Below are positions 27,851-36,734 of a stretch of 64,000 bases of DNA, in pieces. The translations under genes were made by a program, and so were the position numbers. Source of the DNA: Litchfieldia alkalitelluris (GTDB lineage Bacteria; Bacillota; Bacilli; Bacillales; Salisediminibacteriaceae); NCBI RefSeq assembly GCF_002153425.1, contig NZ_KZ119600.1, forward strand, positions 2,531,920 through 2,595,919. Reading direction: 5' to 3'. Under the pieces are notes generated by a model, which saw only the letters and a program-made list of their open reading frames with translations, was not told where the DNA came from and did no database searches. Positions within the stretch are counted from its first letter, which is position 1. Each line of letters opens with the position of its first letter.

Positions 27851-28036
27851 ATCAAGCGTGAGTTCTTCCTTTTTCCCACTTTTCGAGACCGTTGGACCAG
27901 CCACCTCTATCTATTTAACCTCTCCCCAACCAGTTGCCTGTTCACTCATATCTATAAACTAAGTCACACATCGATTGGATGCATATCATCATCTGACTCA
28001 TTTCCGGCATATTCAATAAGACTAAATTAGTTTTTA

Positions 28037-29458
28037 TCAAGATTGAAAGAAAAGCTCTGGTGCCTGCCAGCCTTCCATTCTTTCTTCTAAGAATTCTGCC
28101 ACTAATAAGGCGATATCCTCCCGCCAATGCTTCGCAACTACTTGTACTCCGATTGGTAAACCGTCATCAGACTGGCCACCTCGAAAGACAACAGAGGGAA
28201 ATCCTAACCAGTTATATGGACGGGTGTAGTTAAAGGAATGCTCTGTGGTTGGATCTAGAGATGAACCATGTGGGATGGCTGGACCTGCACAAACGGGACA
28301 TATGATGACATCATATTGTGATAAATCTTGAATCAGTTTACTTCGAAGAACATCAACTTTCGTATTCAAAAGAAATAGTTCACTTGCGGACATATATTTA
28401 TTACTTTTGTCAATATCAAGGCGATCTAGCCAAGTATCTATAAGATTGACATCATCAAAAGAAAGATCTTTATTAGAATAGATCTCTTGCATGACTGGAA
28501 TGGTGTCATTGAAATGATCTTTAATAACAGAATTTAAACTATAAAACTCATTTAACATCTCTGGAAAATACTCCTCTACGTCTATTCCTTCTTCTTCCAA
28601 AAGATTAACAGCCTTCTCGATCACTCCCACTGTTTCTGGTGTAGGCGGATATAATTGATTATTTGTGTAAATAGCTATTTTCATTGACTCCATAGTTTTT
28701 TGTCCGACTGAGGAAGGTATAAAGGTACATGTGGGATCCTTTGAATCTGTTCCCTCAATAATTGCAAGGGAAGTCCTTAGGTCTTTCACATACCTAGCAA
28801 GTGGTCCAACTTCATTGGAAAAACCTAATCCTGGTGGAATATGCCCTGTTTCTGGCACTCTTCCCCTCGTTGGTTTTAACCCAGCAATTCCGCAATAGTG
28901 ACTTGGAAGTCGAATGCTCCCCGATGCATCGCTACCAATTCCAAGGGGGGAACCACCAGCTGCAATAATCGCAGCTTCCCCACCTGAGCTCCCACCTGGA
29001 GTTTTTGTTAAATCATATGGATTATTTGTGCGACCGAAAATATTATTATTGCTCTCAAAAGTCATACATAACTCTGGCAAATTGGTTTTGCCAAGAATGA
29101 TTGCACCTGCATCACGTAAACGAGCAACAACTGTTGCATCCACCTTTGGCATATATGCAGACCGTGATTCTACTCCATATGTAGTAATGTAATCTTTTGT
29201 ATCAATTGCATCCTTGATCGTTACAGGAACACCATGAAGTTCTCCCCTAATGACACCATTTTCTAAATCCTCGTCAGCTTTTTGCGCTAATTGCAAGGCA
29301 TGCTCACGGTTATATTGAACTACTGCATTTATGTATGGATTAACCCTTTCAATTTGATCAAGATAAGCTTCTACTACTTCAACAGACGTCAATATTTTAT
29401 TACGAATCATTAATGCCAATTCCGTTGCAGACATAGTACATATTTCTGAAAAATTCAT
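28037..29458 (-). CDS. Amidase, amidase-signature family
   Basis: 473 residues. It carries the Ser-cisSer-Lys triad: Lys in VTIKDAID (near 77), cis-Ser in PGGSSGGEAA and the nucleophile in GIGSDASGSIR. The family includes GatA and many amide hydrolases; lack of gatB/gatC partners suggests a free-standing amidase of unknown substrate. The ATG at 29458 follows GGGGGAGAGGGAT; an earlier TTG start is unlikely. Single gene. Confidence 0.88.
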   Translation of the reverse strand: MNFSEICTMSATELALMIRNKILTSVEVVEAYLDQIERVNPYINAVVQYNREHALQLAQKADEDLENGVIRGELHGVPVTIKDAIDTKDYITTYGVESRSAYMPKVDATVVARLRDAGAIILGKTNLPELCMTFESNNNIFGRTNNPYDLTKTPGGSSGGEAAIIAAGGSPLGIGSDASGSIRLPSHYCGIAGLKPTRGRVPETGHIPPGLGFSNEVGPLARYVKDLRTSLAIIEGTDSKDPTCTFIPSSVGQKTMESMKIAIYTNNQLYPPTPETVGVIEKAVNLLEEEGIDVEEYFPEMLNEFYSLNSVIKDHFNDTIPVMQEIYSNKDLSFDDVNLIDTWLDRLDIDKSNKYMSASELFLLNTKVDVLRSKLIQDLSQYDVIICPVCAGPAIPHGSSLDPTTEHSFNYTRPYNWLGFPSVVFRGGQSDDGLPIGVQVVAKHWREDIALLVAEFLEERMEGWQAPELFFQS

Positions 29459-29768
29459 ATCCCTCTCCCCCAAAGTTAACTTTTATTTATCTCTCATTAT
29501 AAGAGTCACATATCCTTTTCATCTTTATGTAAAAGTATATCATTAACTTTGATTGAAAATTATGTATATTTATAACATTTACTTAAACGAGCTAATTATA
29601 TATGATCGTCACGATACAATGCAGGAAGATCTCATATAATTAGAGAATTTAACTATATAGAATAGATAATTAATAGATTCTAGTTCTGCTAATAACTTAA
29701 ATTCAACTATGTCTATAGCAGCTGACATTACCAAAAGACATAACACTACTTGTGAAATAGGTGGATAT
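29459..29768. other. Divergent intergenic region
   Basis: About 310 AT-rich bases between the amidase and the SDR gene, presumably holding both promoters. I see no gene or hairpin worth naming. Confidence 0.4.
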
Positions 29769-30614
29769 ATGAAAAAATATCGTTTACTCGAATCATGCTT
29801 ATTTTTACCTACTTATTTAAATAAAAGAAAGTTAAACCGACAACTAGAAGGGAAATCAATTCTCATTACTGGTGCGAGTTCAGGGATTGGTAAGGAACTC
29901 ACATATGAGTTGGCTGATATTTCTTGTAATTTAATTGTAGTTGCGAGACGGAGAGACATGCTTGCACAGATAAAAAAGGAATTAAAAGGAAAAAAAGCTA
30001 ACGTATATATCTTTCAAGCTGACTTAAGAAATGAGGGGGAAAGAGAAACTTTCCTTACTTTTTTACATGAGCTTCCAAATGGGGCAAATAGCATTGATAT
30101 TGTTGTAAGTAATGCAGGGCTTTCCATTAGAAGGTCCATCTTCCACTCATTAGATCGCTATCATGATTTTACCCGAACGATGGCCATTAATTATTTCGCA
30201 CCAGTCCACATACTCCTATCACTTCTTCCCCACCTCAAGAAAAATTGTGGGCAAATTATTAATATATCGACAGTGAACGCCTTACTGGCACCTGTCCCTG
30301 ATTTCGCCGCCTATCAAGCATCCAAGTCTGCACTGGACATGTGGCTTAGATCTGCTTCGACAGAGCTTAAGGAGGCCGGAATTAATGTAACTTCTATCTA
30401 TCTACCTTTAGTAAGAACACCTATGATTGAACCTACTACTGCTTATGGTAAAATGCCGGCCATGTCCCCTAAACATGTAGCAAGAATTATCTGTAAATCT
30501 ATGTACACTAAGAAAAAGAGGTACAAACCATGGTGGCTTATTTTTGGCCAAGTAGTTTCTATTTTTACAAATAGCTTTAGCAGTGTGTTTACTAAAGGAG
30601 GAAAGTCAGAATGA
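29769..30614 (+). CDS. Short-chain dehydrogenase/reductase
   Basis: 281 residues from the ATG at 29769, preceded by AGGTGGATAT; an open frame extends upstream to 29709 without a site. Rossmann motif TGASSGIG near 35, NAG near 116, catalytic YQASK near 188. The hydrophobic first 20 residues may tie it to the membrane. The stop overlaps the ATG of the AMP-ligase gene by four bases, so the pair is translationally coupled and likely acts on the same acyl or polyketide-like substrate (inference). Confidence 0.82.
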   Translation: MKKYRLLESCLFLPTYLNKRKLNRQLEGKSILITGASSGIGKELTYELADISCNLIVVARRRDMLAQIKKELKGKKANVYIFQADLRNEGERETFLTFLHELPNGANSIDIVVSNAGLSIRRSIFHSLDRYHDFTRTMAINYFAPVHILLSLLPHLKKNCGQIINISTVNALLAPVPDFAAYQASKSALDMWLRSASTELKEAGINVTSIYLPLVRTPMIEPTTAYGKMPAMSPKHVARIICKSMYTKKKRYKPWWLIFGQVVSIFTNSFSSVFTKGGKSE

Positions 30615-32143
30615 ACATATTTAAATTGCTATATGTTTTACATAACATTCATCTACTTTCCCCAATCAGCTTATACCGATTGGTTGTCGCTATTTATAAC
30701 AACGGTCTAAATATCATGACACTACTTCATTTTTCAAAAATGAAGTATGAGGACAAGATTGCCTTCATTGATGACGAGGAATCACTTACATATAAACAGC
30801 TTTATAATCAATCTATGAAGCTTGCAATTAAAATGAAGGAAAAATACCATCTGAAAAAAGGACAAAAGGTCGGTTTCGTGTGCAAAAATCACGCAACACT
30901 CATGAAAGCTATCTTTGCTGTTTCTAGAATAGGGGCAGATGTATATTTATTAAATGGGGAAACAAGTCAAACACAATTTAATCAACTCATTCAGCGCCAT
31001 GACTTCCATCTTCTCATTCATGACCATGAATTTCTAGATTTGATTGAACGATCCGATTACAATAATGCTACACTCTGTTCCTATCAAGATCAATTACCAG
31101 ACATCAACATTCACCAGGCCGAAATCACTATTGATAAAGAGAGCTTACAAAGAAGTTCCACTAGTAAGCTTGTTCTTCAAACAAGCGGTACGACAGGCGT
31201 TTCAAAAGATGCGGCTCATAAACCATCATTGTTTAACTATTTAAATCCATTTATCACATTTATTCAAAGACTAAAGATATTAAATTATAAAAATGCTTAT
31301 ATTGCGACTCCCATTAATCATGGATATGGAATCGCTGTTTTGCTATTATTTATTCCATTAGGGAAAAAAATAGTTGTTAGTAAGGGATTTAATGCAAACA
31401 ATGCTTGCAGAATTATACGGCAGAATCAAGTGGAAGTGGTGACAGTTGTTCCAAAAATGTTGCAAGATATACTTCAATCGAACCCTGATGACTTAAGATC
31501 CCTCTCCTGCATTGCTTCTGGTGGTGCGAGGCTTCCTGTAAAGCTTGTAGAGCGCACCTATGAAAAACTCGGGTTGGTTCTCTATAACTTGTATGGAACT
31601 TCCGAAGCAGGTTTAAATTTTATAGCCACGCCAGAAGATCTAAAGATCGCCCCTACTACAATTGGCAAAAAAATAGATGGCCTACAAATCAAAGTTATAG
31701 CTGATGACATGAATGAGGTAGAAAATGGCGTCGGACAGTTATGTGTAAAAAATGATTGGTCAATTACGAACCGAGGTAACCAGTGGATAAAAACTGGAGA
31801 CTTAGGCTATCGAGATGAAAAAGGTCTCTATTATTTATGTGGTCGAACCGATGACATGGTTATTTCAGGTGGTGAAAATGTGTATCCTATTGAAGTGGAG
31901 CAGGAGTTAATGAAACACCCTGCCATTACGGATGTAGCTGTCATTGGTATTCATGATGAACAGTTTGGCCAAAGGCTTAAAGCGTTTGTAGTCCTTGTAG
32001 AAAATGCTACTCTAAGTGAGGAGGAACTTCTACAGTGGTTACGCGAAAGAGTTGCTCGATTCCAAATACCAAAGGAAATAAAGTTTATTGATAATATGCC
32101 GTATTCCTCTTTAGGAAAACTGGATAAAAAACAGCTACAATGA
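30611..32143 (+). CDS. AMP-forming acyl-CoA synthetase / ligase
   Basis: 510 residues of the ANL superfamily. Visible motifs are LQTSGTTGVSKDA (A3 phosphate loop), NLYGTSEAG (A5), TGDLGYRDEKG (A7) and the C-terminal GKLDKK with the catalytic Lys. It adenylates a carboxylic acid, probably a fatty acid, and passes it to CoA. The A3 loop reads KDA where KPK is usual, a modest change. It shares an operon with the upstream SDR. GGAGGAAAGTCAG, inside the SDR end, is its ribosome site. Confidence 0.88.
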   Translation: MNIFKLLYVLHNIHLLSPISLYRLVVAIYNNGLNIMTLLHFSKMKYEDKIAFIDDEESLTYKQLYNQSMKLAIKMKEKYHLKKGQKVGFVCKNHATLMKAIFAVSRIGADVYLLNGETSQTQFNQLIQRHDFHLLIHDHEFLDLIERSDYNNATLCSYQDQLPDINIHQAEITIDKESLQRSSTSKLVLQTSGTTGVSKDAAHKPSLFNYLNPFITFIQRLKILNYKNAYIATPINHGYGIAVLLLFIPLGKKIVVSKGFNANNACRIIRQNQVEVVTVVPKMLQDILQSNPDDLRSLSCIASGGARLPVKLVERTYEKLGLVLYNLYGTSEAGLNFIATPEDLKIAPTTIGKKIDGLQIKVIADDMNEVENGVGQLCVKNDWSITNRGNQWIKTGDLGYRDEKGLYYLCGRTDDMVISGGENVYPIEVEQELMKHPAITDVAVIGIHDEQFGQRLKAFVVLVENATLSEEELLQWLRERVARFQIPKEIKFIDNMPYSSLGKLDKKQLQ

Positions 32144-32163
32144 GTGAGTTTGTAGCTGTTTTT
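32127..32163 (+). terminator. Terminator overlapping the ligase stop
   Basis: AAAACAGCTACAA / TTGTAGCTGTTTT stem with T run; ends the SDR-ligase operon. Confidence 0.8.
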
Positions 32164-32217
32164 AGAATAACTATTTATGCGTAAACTTATCTATGATACT
32201 TATGTAATTCTAGGAAA

Positions 32218-32793
32218 CTACACCTCAATTTTTTTAATTACTCTTGCAGGATTGCCACCAACGACTACATTTTCTGGAACATCCTTCACGACGACTGCTC
32301 CTGACGCAATCACAGCATTGTCCCCTATCGTTATCCCTGGATTTATAATGGCACCGCCACCGATCCACACATTATTTCCAATCGATATTGGTTTGGCAAA
32401 CTCCCTGCCTGAGTTTCTTTCAGTTGGATGAAGGGGGTGTGTTGCAGTGTAAATTTGTACATTAGGCGCAAGCATGCAATTGTCACCAATTCGAACTTCA
32501 CTGACATCTAAAATGGTACAGTCAAAATTCGCAAAAAAGTTTTCCCCTACATGAGTATTATAGCCATAATCAAATCTTATATTTGGCTCCATAAATACTG
32601 TTTTTCCAGACGAACCTAAAAGCTCTTTTAATATCCCTTCCCGCTTATCCCCTTCTGTTTCAAGTGTTGCATTGTACATTCTTACTAGTCTTCTCGCATT
32701 TTCTCGATCCTTCATCAAAACAAGATCTGCAGGGTTATACATTTCCCCAGCAATCATTTTTTCTTTTTCTGTTTTTATGATAATCGCCTCCAT
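32218..32793 (-). CDS. maa: Maltose O-acetyltransferase family protein
   Basis: 191 residues. It has the Maa N-terminal domain ([17 protein letters not shown]), then left-handed beta-helix hexapeptides ([52 protein letters not shown]). The catalytic His is in THPLH. It acetylates a sugar with acetyl-CoA. The first six residues (MEAIII) may be extra: a GGAGG lies inside them and points to an ATA codon (before KTEKEKM) as start, a non-standard choice. I kept the ATG at 32793. Confidence 0.85.
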   Translation of the reverse strand: MEAIIIKTEKEKMIAGEMYNPADLVLMKDRENARRLVRMYNATLETEGDKREGILKELLGSSGKTVFMEPNIRFDYGYNTHVGENFFANFDCTILDVSEVRIGDNCMLAPNVQIYTATHPLHPTERNSGREFAKPISIGNNVWIGGGAIINPGITIGDNAVIASGAVVVKDVPENVVVGGNPARVIKKIEV

Positions 32794-32917
32794 CTACTAT
32801 CAAGCCCTCGTCTATACCATTGTAATATACATAATATCCTTTAAAAAATAATGGGAACCATTTTGATATTTAATACGTATATTTAGTTAAATATGTTTAA
32901 AACAAAGGAGGATAAAT

Positions 32918-33199
32918 GTGAAACACAAAGATTATCTGCTATCCGCAGTGTTATTTGGTTTCATGGGATACTTATGGGTCCTGTTCACGAATCATGTATT
33001 CCATATTTCTGATCAAATAAGCTTTGGCACCTTTGCAAGTATCATTTTGTTTATAATTGGATTCCTTCTATTTGGATCTATAATAAAAAGATTATCACCA
33101 CTTAATCACTTCAAGTTAAACCATCCCGTTAATTTAGTTGGATTTGCTTCTTTGTTAATAGTCGTCGCTATTAACTTAACTGCGTTTCAGTCCTTTTAA
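32918..33199 (+). CDS. Small membrane protein, 93 residues
   Basis: GTG start preceded by AAAGGAGGATAAAT. Three hydrophobic segments (about 6-26, 37-57 and 72-90) with short loops. No family recognised. Single gene with its own terminator. Confidence 0.6.
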   Translation: MKHKDYLLSAVLFGFMGYLWVLFTNHVFHISDQISFGTFASIILFIIGFLLFGSIIKRLSPLNHFKLNHPVNLVGFASLLIVVAINLTAFQSF

Positions 33200-33240
33200 T
33201 TAAATCAAGATTAAGTTACATTCATTGAAGAATGTGGAGA

Positions 33241-33278
33241 AACTGTCTGTACCTGTTATGGTCTCAGACAGTTTTTTG
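33241..33278 (+). terminator. Intrinsic terminator
   Basis: AACTGTCTG / CAGACAGTT stem followed by TTTTTTG; serves the gene at 32918-33199. Confidence 0.75.
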
Positions 33279-33383
33279 TTTAAAAAACGATTACGGACTT
33301 TATTCAATGTTTTTTCAAAAATTCATTAGACATTAGGAAAAAACAGACCTCAAACTGCTCAAAGTGCTTTCCATACAGGCCTC

Positions 33384-34328
33384 CTACATATCCTTCGAAA
33401 CTTCCAAGCACATTTCCCACAATTTATCTTGATTTTCTTTTTTATCTGCATAATTTGGATAAAATATGTTACTAGTTAATTGCTTTATTTGCAATCCAAT
33501 ACCAGGATTATCTTTTGAGCTTATCATGATTTCTTTTTTATCATTAATGTTTCGACCAGTAGTATTATTCCATTCACGAGAGGTACATAAGTAATAGTAT
33601 ATATCAGCCATTTTACTTGCAGGAGGAAAGAATAAATTTTGCATTCTTGCAACCAATCTCCAGCCGGGGGATACTTTCTTTAGGGTATCCTTTGACATTT
33701 TTGCACCGTTAATTTGGAGAGCATTTACCTTTATCCCATGCTCACTATATTCATCAGCCATTTTAAAGGTAAGCATAACAAGGGCCATTTTCGAGTGAGA
33801 ATACATTTTATAAACGCTAAACCCCTTCGTATCGTCCATTTCTCCAATTAACTTGTCAAAATCAATCTTACGTTTTTCATCAAAAAAATGTTTTACAATA
33901 TTACTTGAAGCATGAAGAATTCTAGGATCGTTTGACTTCTTAAGGTGTTCAAGTAAGGATTCAGTCATAACGAAAGGACCAAAAGTATTGGTGGCAAAGG
34001 TAAGCTCTAAGTTATCTGGGCTCAGTTTGAATTTCGAACCATGATTGAAATAAGCTGCATTGTGTATCAAAATGTCCAACCGATTGTATTTCTCTTTAAA
34101 CTCCGAACAGAATTGACGAATCGATGCAAAGGAGCTGATATCGAGCTCCATCAGATCCACGTTATCATTATTCGTTTCCTTCATCATTTCCTGTTGAACA
34201 ACCTTACTTTTTTCAAGGTTTCTACAGGCCATAATTACTACATGGCCTTCTTTAGCAAAGATATAAGTTGCTGCTCTTCCAATCCCTGAATTTGCACCTG
34301 TAATAATGACAATTTTTTCATCACCCAT
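33384..34328 (-). CDS. Short-chain dehydrogenase/reductase (retinol-dehydrogenase-like)
   Basis: 314 residues from the ATG at 34328, with AAAGGGG upstream; the 40 residues before it in the same frame are probably not translated. Cofactor motif TGANSGIGRAA near 11, NAAYFNHGSKF near 90, catalytic YSHSK near 170. The ACRNLEKSK stretch after beta 2 suggests NADP use, as in retinol dehydrogenase-like SDRs. Substrate unknown. It lies downstream of hisS, 245 bases apart, and is probably a separate transcript. Confidence 0.82.
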   Translation of the reverse strand: MGDEKIVIITGANSGIGRAATYIFAKEGHVVIMACRNLEKSKVVQQEMMKETNNDNVDLMELDISSFASIRQFCSEFKEKYNRLDILIHNAAYFNHGSKFKLSPDNLELTFATNTFGPFVMTESLLEHLKKSNDPRILHASSNIVKHFFDEKRKIDFDKLIGEMDDTKGFSVYKMYSHSKMALVMLTFKMADEYSEHGIKVNALQINGAKMSKDTLKKVSPGWRLVARMQNLFFPPASKMADIYYYLCTSREWNNTTGRNINDKKEIMISSKDNPGIGLQIKQLTSNIFYPNYADKKENQDKLWEMCLEVSKDM

Positions 34329-34573
34329 TATGACTATCCCCTTTACCACTTTATACAATCCCCTACAATTAGAAAACCTTGGCATCTGAATCAATAATAC
34401 ATGGTCGATTTTCCCAAGCGATTCTACCATTTCATTAAAGACAATCATCTATATTATTTAAATTGAGGATAGCAAAATTCCTATCAGGAAAACCTCAAGA
34501 TTTCAACTATCTTGTGAACAATTGAATTCGCCCTAAAACCTCCAGATAATTACAAGGAAATTAACTTACCAGC

Positions 34574-35863
34574 CTAACCTTTCTGAAATGGAAACGACTC
34601 TATTTTTTCCTCACCAGAAAACATATCTTTGATTTTAATCTCATTATTTTCCACTTCATACTCCCCAATAATAATGACGTTACGATACCCTTCTTTGTTT
34701 GCTTTATCTAATGCTTTTCCAATTTTTTTATTACTCATTTCATATTCAACCTTAAAACCTTTATTCCTATAAGCATTTGCAACAAGTAAAGATTCCTTTT
34801 GTGTCCCTAAAGGAACAATATAATAATCGACGTTTGGATTTTCGTTTACTTCTTTCTTAGACATACTTATTGCTGTATAAATGACATCTAACCCGAAAGA
34901 GATTCCTACAGTAGAAAAAGTATCGTTAGTTCCGATAAGACCTCCGATTGCATTGTCATATCTTCCCCCACTTCCAATGCTTGACTTTACAGATTCGTTT
35001 GACAGAAATATTTCATAGATCGTCCCAGTATAAATCTCTAATCCCCTTGCCAAAAATGGGTTAAATACACATTCCTTACTTACACCAAGATAGTTTAAAT
35101 AGGATTCTAACTCCCTTAATTCCTCCAAGCCTTGCTTTACTAGTTCATCTTGTTCTGAAAAAGATTCAAAGTAATCAAACCTTGTATTTTCTTTATCGGT
35201 TAAAAATTGTTTTACCCTATTGATCGTATCATCTGATAGATCTTGTTCCTTCAGCTCAGATAAAACTGCATCAACCCCAACCTTTTCCAACTTATCTAGT
35301 ACGAGAACAACTTTATTAATCTTCTCTTCTTCTGTACCAAACACTTTAAGCATTCCAGTTAATAATTTTCGATTGTTATATTGAATGGTCACCTTTAACT
35401 CAAGCTTACGAAATGCATCTAATGCCATGACCATTAATTCTGCTTCTGCAATTTGGGACTCGACTCCTACAATATCTACATCACATTGGGTGAATTCTCG
35501 AAATCTTCCCGTCTTAATTGGTCCATCTCGAAATACTTTTCCAATTTCATATCTTTTAAAAGGCATTCTCAGTGTCGGATTCATTGCAACTACTTTCGCA
35601 AACGGAATGGTAAGATCATATCGTAAAGCTAAATCGCGATCTCCCCTATCCGTTAACGTGTACATCTCTTCTAGTATCTCAGCCCCACCACCGTATTTCG
35701 AAGCAAGTAATTCTGTGTAGTTTAAGATTGGCGTTTCTAGTGGTTTGCATCCGTATTGAATGAATACATCTTCTAGCTTTCTTCTAATATCTCTTCTAAC
35801 GACTTCTGCATTTGGTAAAAAATCTTGTGTTCCTTTTACATTTTGATAATCCATCTTCTTCAT
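34574..35863 (-). CDS. hisS: Histidyl-tRNA synthetase, probably an accessory copy
   Basis: 429 residues, full length for class II HisRS. Motif 1 region near 15-45, motif 2 (KRYEIGKVFRDGPIKTGRFREF), HisA (GLEIYTGTIYEIF) and motif 3 (GISFGLDVI) are visible; the C-terminal anticodon domain follows. GGAGGTTAAGAAA precedes the ATG. In Bacillus the main hisS usually lies beside aspS; it is alone here, so this may be a second copy (inference). A leader peptide with three His codons and a terminator lie upstream, so expression probably responds to charged tRNA-His. Confidence 0.88.
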   Translation of the reverse strand: MKKMDYQNVKGTQDFLPNAEVVRRDIRRKLEDVFIQYGCKPLETPILNYTELLASKYGGGAEILEEMYTLTDRGDRDLALRYDLTIPFAKVVAMNPTLRMPFKRYEIGKVFRDGPIKTGRFREFTQCDVDIVGVESQIAEAELMVMALDAFRKLELKVTIQYNNRKLLTGMLKVFGTEEEKINKVVLVLDKLEKVGVDAVLSELKEQDLSDDTINRVKQFLTDKENTRFDYFESFSEQDELVKQGLEELRELESYLNYLGVSKECVFNPFLARGLEIYTGTIYEIFLSNESVKSSIGSGGRYDNAIGGLIGTNDTFSTVGISFGLDVIYTAISMSKKEVNENPNVDYYIVPLGTQKESLLVANAYRNKGFKVEYEMSNKKIGKALDKANKEGYRNVIIIGEYEVENNEIKIKDMFSGEEKIESFPFQKG

Positions 35864-35885
35864 TTTCTTAACCTCCAGTTTTTTA

Positions 35886-35938
35886 TAAAAATAAAAAACC
35901 GCACCTGATTTATGTGTGTAACTAAATCAAATACGGTT
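35886..35938 (-). terminator. Attenuator terminator upstream of hisS
   Basis: 15-bp stem with GU pairs: AACCGTATTTGATTT (35938-35924) and AAATCAGGTGCGGTT (35911-35897), 12-base loop, then TTTTTTATTTTT (to 35886). It lies between the leader peptide and the hisS start and would stop transcription before hisS. A10-base stretch at 35958-35968 can pair with the upstream arm with one bulge, a possible antiterminator. Confidence 0.75.
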
Positions 35939-35993
35939 TAATGATAAATAGCCTTCCTATTTTGATTTTTTTCAAAAAAATCGTTTAGCAAGG

Positions 35994-36050
35994 CTACTTG
36001 ATATGATGATGTAATTGGAAAAACGGACTATCAAGTCTACATGAACCCAT
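35994..36050 (-). CDS. Leader peptide with three consecutive His codons
   Basis: 18 codons: MGSCRLDSPFFQLHHHIK then TAG. Three CAT codons stand at 36011-36003. AGAGGTG lies 6 bases before the ATG, a good site for so short a frame. It starts about 18 bases after a likely transcription start, and the attenuator terminator follows 56 bases after its stop. The composition matches the leader peptides that sense histidine in enteric his operons. TAGCCTT at its end (35996-35990) can pair with AAGGCTA (35955-35949). How stalling switches the structures is not resolved. Confidence 0.75.
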   Translation of the reverse strand: MGSCRLDSPFFQLHHHIK

Positions 36051-36074
36051 TTCTCTCACCTCTAATTTCCATTT

Positions 36075-36103
36075 AATGTATCACATCATGTTTTAGATAT
36101 CAA
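36075..36103 (-). promoter_or_regulatory. Putative promoter of the his leader-hisS transcript
   Basis: TTGATA (36103-36098), 17-base spacer, TACATT (36080-36075), about 25 bases before the leader start codon. Confidence 0.6.
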
Positions 36104-36193
36104 TAGATTTCTGGCCCACAAGCCCTATTTTTTAACTTGATAGTGTTGTATAGATAAGTTCCCAAAATTGATAAAACAAATAAAATGAACAAC

Positions 36194-36457
36194 CTAAATA
36201 TAAATACCATCTAAGTCTCTTCTTTCTGTAATTGCTGTATGTACTTGCCCCAAACCAAAGCCAAAATAGATTAAAATTAATGCACTAATGATCTCAATTG
36301 CATCTAGTCCAAGCATTCCTAAGATAATAGTGGAAATAAATGCAAAAACTAATAAGGTGGCAAGTATTCTATTTCCTGAGTGCCTAAAATCAATAGCTTT
36401 ATCGAAAGCTTCTGCTTCTTGTTTAGCCGCTTCAATTTGCTGTTTATTATATTGCAT
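36194..36457 (-). CDS. Small membrane protein, 87 residues
   Basis: Charged N-terminus (QQIEAAKQEAEAFDKAIDF), two hydrophobic segments (about 31-51 and 53-73), then a charged tail ending DLDGIYI. GGGAGGTAAGATAA precedes the ATG. No family recognised. It is upstream of the hisS leader on the same strand. Confidence 0.6.
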   Translation of the reverse strand: MQYNKQQIEAAKQEAEAFDKAIDFRHSGNRILATLLVFAFISTIILGMLGLDAIEIISALILIYFGFGLGQVHTAITERRDLDGIYI

Positions 36458-36670
36458 TTATCTTACCTCCCACCTCTTCCTACGCGACATTTAGTAAAAG
36501 GTTTCACCATTTCTTATAGAAAAAGTAATGAAGTGGAATAAAGCTTGTGAACAGGGTTGTAAGACAATGCTATAGTGCCCGAAGCTAACTGGGCTCGGGC
36601 TCGTCGGGTACTGTTTCTTCATGATAGTGCCAGATGCAATCAAATTAAAGTGTATTTTTTATCATATGTA

Positions 36671-36705
36671 AAAAGGCTAGGACAAAAGAAATATTCGCCC
36701 TAGCC
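36671..36705 (-). terminator. selB terminator
   Basis: GGCTAGG / CCTAGCC stem followed on the minus strand by CTTTTTAC, 30 bases past the selB stop. Confidence 0.7.
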
Positions 36706-36734
36706 ATCTAATTTTAATGTTATTTTTCCATTCC

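Noticed and set aside
34329-34448. N-terminal extension of the SDR at 33384-34328
   Set aside because: No ribosome site at the upstream ATG; the Rossmann fold normally begins near the start chosen.
35886-36050. T-box riboswitch upstream of hisS
   Set aside because: I find no AGGGTGGNACCGCG-like box. The His-rich leader peptide explains the terminator better.
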